From Leeuwenhoekiella sp. (GTDB taxonomy: Bacteria > Bacteroidota > Bacteroidia > Flavobacteriales > Flavobacteriaceae): 64,000 nt of DNA. Position numbers and translations under genes: made by a program. The stretch spans positions 372,001 to 436,000 of the forward strand of contig PAPI01000024.1 of NCBI GenBank assembly GCA_002708845.1, read 5' to 3'. Position 1 is the stretch's first letter. Each line of letters starts with the position of its first letter. Below are positions 61,566 through 64,000 of the stretch, piece after piece. A model generated the notes under the pieces. That model searched no databases and had not been told where the DNA came from. It was given only the letters and a program-made list of their open reading frames with translations.

Positions 61566-62471
61566 ATGAAAAATACATTAGCACTTAACGATAACCTCAG
61601 CCTTTCCCGCATCATTCACGGATACTGGCGCCTGCGCGACTGGAACCTCAGCGATCGTGAACTTCTTAAGTTAATCGAACAGGTTCTAGAACTGGGGATT
61701 ACTTCTTTTGATCACGCCGATATTTATGGAAACTATACCTGTGAGGAATTCTTTGGCCGTGCCTTAGCGTTGAAGCCTGAATTGCGCGAACAGATGCAGC
61801 TCATCAGTAAATGCGGCATTCGACTGTCAACCGATTTTAATCCGGAACTGGACGTAAAGATTTACGAGTACAGTACGGAGTATATCATTCAGCAGGCTGA
61901 AGCTTCGCTGAAGAATCTGGGGACAGACCGTCTGGACTTATTATTACTCCATCGCCCGGCGCCGTTTTTCAATCCGGAAGAGGTTGCTAAAGCTTTTGAT
62001 CATTTAAAGCAAAGCGGAAAAGTGCTCAATTTTGGGGTCTCCAACTTTAGCCCGATACAGTTTGACAGCCTTCAGTCCTATCTCGATATGCCTTTAGCTA
62101 CCAATCAGGTTGAACTTTCTGTTGCCTGCCTTGAACATTGGGAAAATGAGAATATTGAATTTTTCCAAAAACATAAAATCAAACCAATGGCCTGGTCTCC
62201 CCTGGCCGGTGGAAAAATCTTCAAACCCGAAAGTCAGCGTGAACACCGCCTGCATTCGGTGCTTAAAGAAGTCACGGCAGAACTAGGTATTGAAGCCATA
62301 GACCAAGTGATGTACGCGTGGTTATTGAAGCATCCGGTGGGTATTCTGCCAATCGTAGGCTCTCAGCACATCGACCGCATAAAAAGTGCTGTAGATGCGC
62401 TTAAAATTGATTTAAGCCTGCAACAATGGTATAAAATCTGGATTGCTTCAAAAGGCGAAGATTTGCCTTAA
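61566..62471 (+). CDS. Aldo/keto reductase (YdhF-like)
   Basis: A 301-residue NADPH-dependent oxidoreductase with the AKR catalytic set: Asp and Tyr in FDHADIYGNYTCEEFFG, Lys in QLISKCGIR and His in LLLLHRPAPF. The NADPH-binding end is GILPIVGSQHIDRI. Its N-terminal RIIHGYWRL fits the YdhF-type branch, whose natural substrates are mostly undefined. It follows the CBM9-like lipoprotein by five bases and its end overlaps the convergent plug-domain gene by four. Confidence 0.93.
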   Translation: MKNTLALNDNLSLSRIIHGYWRLRDWNLSDRELLKLIEQVLELGITSFDHADIYGNYTCEEFFGRALALKPELREQMQLISKCGIRLSTDFNPELDVKIYEYSTEYIIQQAEASLKNLGTDRLDLLLLHRPAPFFNPEEVAKAFDHLKQSGKVLNFGVSNFSPIQFDSLQSYLDMPLATNQVELSVACLEHWENENIEFFQKHKIKPMAWSPLAGGKIFKPESQREHRLHSVLKEVTAELGIEAIDQVMYAWLLKHPVGILPIVGSQHIDRIKSAVDALKIDLSLQQWYKIWIASKGEDLP

Positions 62472-64000
62472 TCTTCAACCTTATATTCAAGCGATTTATA
62501 ACCCAATTTACCATCATGGGAAATAACTTCTACAAGGATCGTTTTAGTTCCCGGGTTTTTAGTGTTGGGAAATGTAACCATAGCCGAAGCCTCACTTTTC
62601 AGATTAATGTCGGGGTTCCAATATAAGGTAACCTCATTGTCTGCTGGCCCTAGAGATGCATCTTCCGAATCATATTTGGGAATGTAAAATTCTTTGGTAG
62701 GCGTAAACAGCGGGATGCTGGTTTTTAAAATTCCTTTTGATTTATAAGCCGTGTAAAATCCGTTGCCACTGTAGGTATAAATGGCGAGAATACTTCCCTG
62801 GGTTGGAGTCGTCCTCATATCCCTAAACGGATACACCCTGCGGTAAAGGGGCATAAAATTTTGAGTCACACCATCCAGAATTTCGACGCTTTTCACTTCA
62901 CTGGGTGGCAAATTGGGCAAAAACTGATAGGCATCGGCCAATACGGGAATTCCGTCAACCAGAACTATAGTTTCCATACCACCGGTTACCATCGCTTTTT
63001 GATAGCGGACTCCGGTACTGTCCTGATATAATTGAAAACTAATTTTATCACCAAATGCCTGCCTGAGCACACCATAGAGTCCGTTGCTGTACTCATTTTC
63101 TTTACGCTCAATTTCCTGCCCGTCAATAACCACATCGGGCTTTCCGTAAGTGTCCATCACTTTTTGACGTTGCGGAGTAAGCTCGTAATTACTAATGAGC
63201 ACCTCGTCTAACTCGTTTATATTGGGATCGTATTCAAAAAAAGAATCTGGGCCGTCATTCTTTTCAACCGATTTTAATACCTGAGGTAACGAATCCTGAT
63301 CCTTAAAATACGCCCGGGTGCGGTCGTATGTGATTTTGGGTTTTGTAGGTTCATCAAGACTCAGCGTATAGTTCCTATTCTTACCTGCATCGCTTTTAGT
63401 TTGTAAAACCGCACGAACCCGCCTGCCTTCAAGTGAAGGCAATAGAAAATTAAAGCGTCCCAGACTATCGGTTTTTTGATAGTAAAAACGTTGTTCCTCA
63501 CCAAAAACCATAAGACTAACGTCCACGTCTTCTTTGGCTTTATCTTTATCAAAAAGCGCTGCGATCTCTCCCTGAACACCCAATCCAAATTCCGGTAAAA
63601 AGTCCATTGCTTTTGTATCTGGTGGGGTGTTAAAGGTATAACCCCGCCAACCCTGAGTTAAAAGCAGGTTATCCAGTTCGTTGGGTTTTACAAGCTGGGT
63701 GTCTTTAAAATAAAAAGACGGATTTTCAATCCTTCCTCGCAATTCCGAAGTAAGCATAAAATAGGTCCAGATACTTTGCTCCTCTTTCAATTCTTTAGGA
63801 ATTACCAAAACTGAAGCACTGGCAGACCAACTCGTATCCGCCGAGACTCCTGCTGTGGAAAGCTTCAGGCTTATTTCTTCATCTGACTTATAACCATCTC
63901 TGAGTAATTCCAGATTAAGATCAAGGGCCTCGGTTTCTAAATGATTGAAGTATAAACGCTCGGCTATCGGATTTCGATTTTGATTTTTAAGCGTAAAAAC
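62468..64000 (-). CDS. Plug-domain protein with carboxypeptidase/MG2-like regions (N-terminus cut by window edge)
   Basis: The frame is open to base 64000, so the protein's N-terminus lies outside; 510 residues are visible. The C-terminal third resembles a TonB-receptor plug: DVVIDGQEIERKENEYSN, TIVLVDGIPVLADAYQFLPNLPPSEVKSVEILDGV. A middle part has beta-sandwich features (GLGVQGEIAALFDKDKAK). It then ends without a beta-barrel, after a short beta domain (TILVEVISHDGKLGYKSLEYKVED). I know similar plug-only proteins with MG2-like N-terminal domains in Bacteroidota; their function is unclear, perhaps export or peptide handling at the outer membrane. Confidence 0.7.
   Translation of the reverse strand, partial: VFTLKNQNRNPIAERLYFNHLETEALDLNLELLRDGYKSDEEISLKLSTAGVSADTSWSASASVLVIPKELKEEQSIWTYFMLTSELRGRIENPSFYFKDTQLVKPNELDNLLLTQGWRGYTFNTPPDTKAMDFLPEFGLGVQGEIAALFDKDKAKEDVDVSLMVFGEEQRFYYQKTDSLGRFNFLLPSLEGRRVRAVLQTKSDAGKNRNYTLSLDEPTKPKITYDRTRAYFKDQDSLPQVLKSVEKNDGPDSFFEYDPNINELDEVLISNYELTPQRQKVMDTYGKPDVVIDGQEIERKENEYSNGLYGVLRQAFGDKISFQLYQDSTGVRYQKAMVTGGMETIVLVDGIPVLADAYQFLPNLPPSEVKSVEILDGVTQNFMPLYRRVYPFRDMRTTPTQGSILAIYTYSGNGFYTAYKSKGILKTSIPLFTPTKEFYIPKYDSEDASLGPADNEVTLYWNPDINLKSEASAMVTFPNTKNPGTKTILVEVISHDGKLGYKSLEYKVED

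Overview
The window reads as a continuous piece of chromosome from a marine-type Flavobacteriaceae bacterium (Bacteroidota). Evidence: the gene content (PorD/DUF4835, DUF6913, DUF6095, DUF4249, a TonB-dependent receptor with a carboxypeptidase-like N-terminal domain, monomeric NADP isocitrate dehydrogenase, a long GAPDH), moderately AT-rich DNA, and many upstream sequences that fit the Bacteroidota promoter pattern (TTTG or TTG, about 17-19 bases, TAnnTTTG). No rRNA, tRNA, CRISPR array, prophage or insertion sequence was seen. Nearly all the DNA is ordinary core genome with short intergenic gaps. Four intergenic stretches carry inverted-repeat elements of a kind I recall as scattered through flavobacterial genomes.

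Layout. 1-6.9 kb, minus strand: DUF6913 gene, dapA, then bamD-rpoZ-coaBC-porD-recN-fabI (envelope assembly, transcription, CoA synthesis, DNA repair, fatty-acid synthesis). 7.0-8.6 kb, plus: a 5'-nucleotidase split into two exported proteins. 8.6-14.1 kb, minus: two tandem paralogous membrane proteins, ligA, a LOG-family protein, prmC and a GNAT gene. 14.1-17.3 kb, plus: tightly overlapped ribD-HAD-EamA-yigZ. 17.3-20.6 kb: a thioesterase, then dnaA, a low-molecular-weight phosphatase and an RsmI-like methylase. 20.6-23.9 kb, minus: a transglycosylase-like protein and dapF-GNAT-mltG. 24-36.3 kb, plus: an HtrA protease, GAPDH, an envelope coiled-coil protein with trmD and rplS, icd, a TonB receptor with its DUF4249 lipoprotein, and murQ. 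36.3-46.4 kb: L31, a GT2 glycosyltransferase, a phosphohexomutase, an MsbA-like exporter, a three-gene ECF sigma cassette, a YCF48-like lipoprotein and an RNA methyltransferase. 46.6-58.5 kb: purL and then a fatty-acid beta-oxidation region, fadD followed by marR-fadB-fadA-fadE. 58.7-64 kb: a secreted propeller, an MFS transporter, a CBM9-like lipoprotein, an aldo/keto reductase and a truncated plug-domain protein.

Functional links. The marR-fadB-fadA-fadE set looks like one operon under local MarR control, with a palindrome in the promoter region, and fadD just upstream supplies acyl-CoA. dapA and dapF (lysine/diaminopimelate), mltG, the LysM-type transglycosylase and murQ all belong to peptidoglycan synthesis and recycling. 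bamD, porD and the TonB receptor/DUF4249 pair serve the outer membrane and its secretion or uptake systems.

I did not find a clear undescribed system. The best candidates for follow-up are the structured intergenic repeat at 58568-58650, the three-gene ECF sigma cassette whose anti-sigma-like protein carries a duplicated YF motif, the two tandem YhhN-like membrane proteins, and a possible terminator-ended small RNA before icd.
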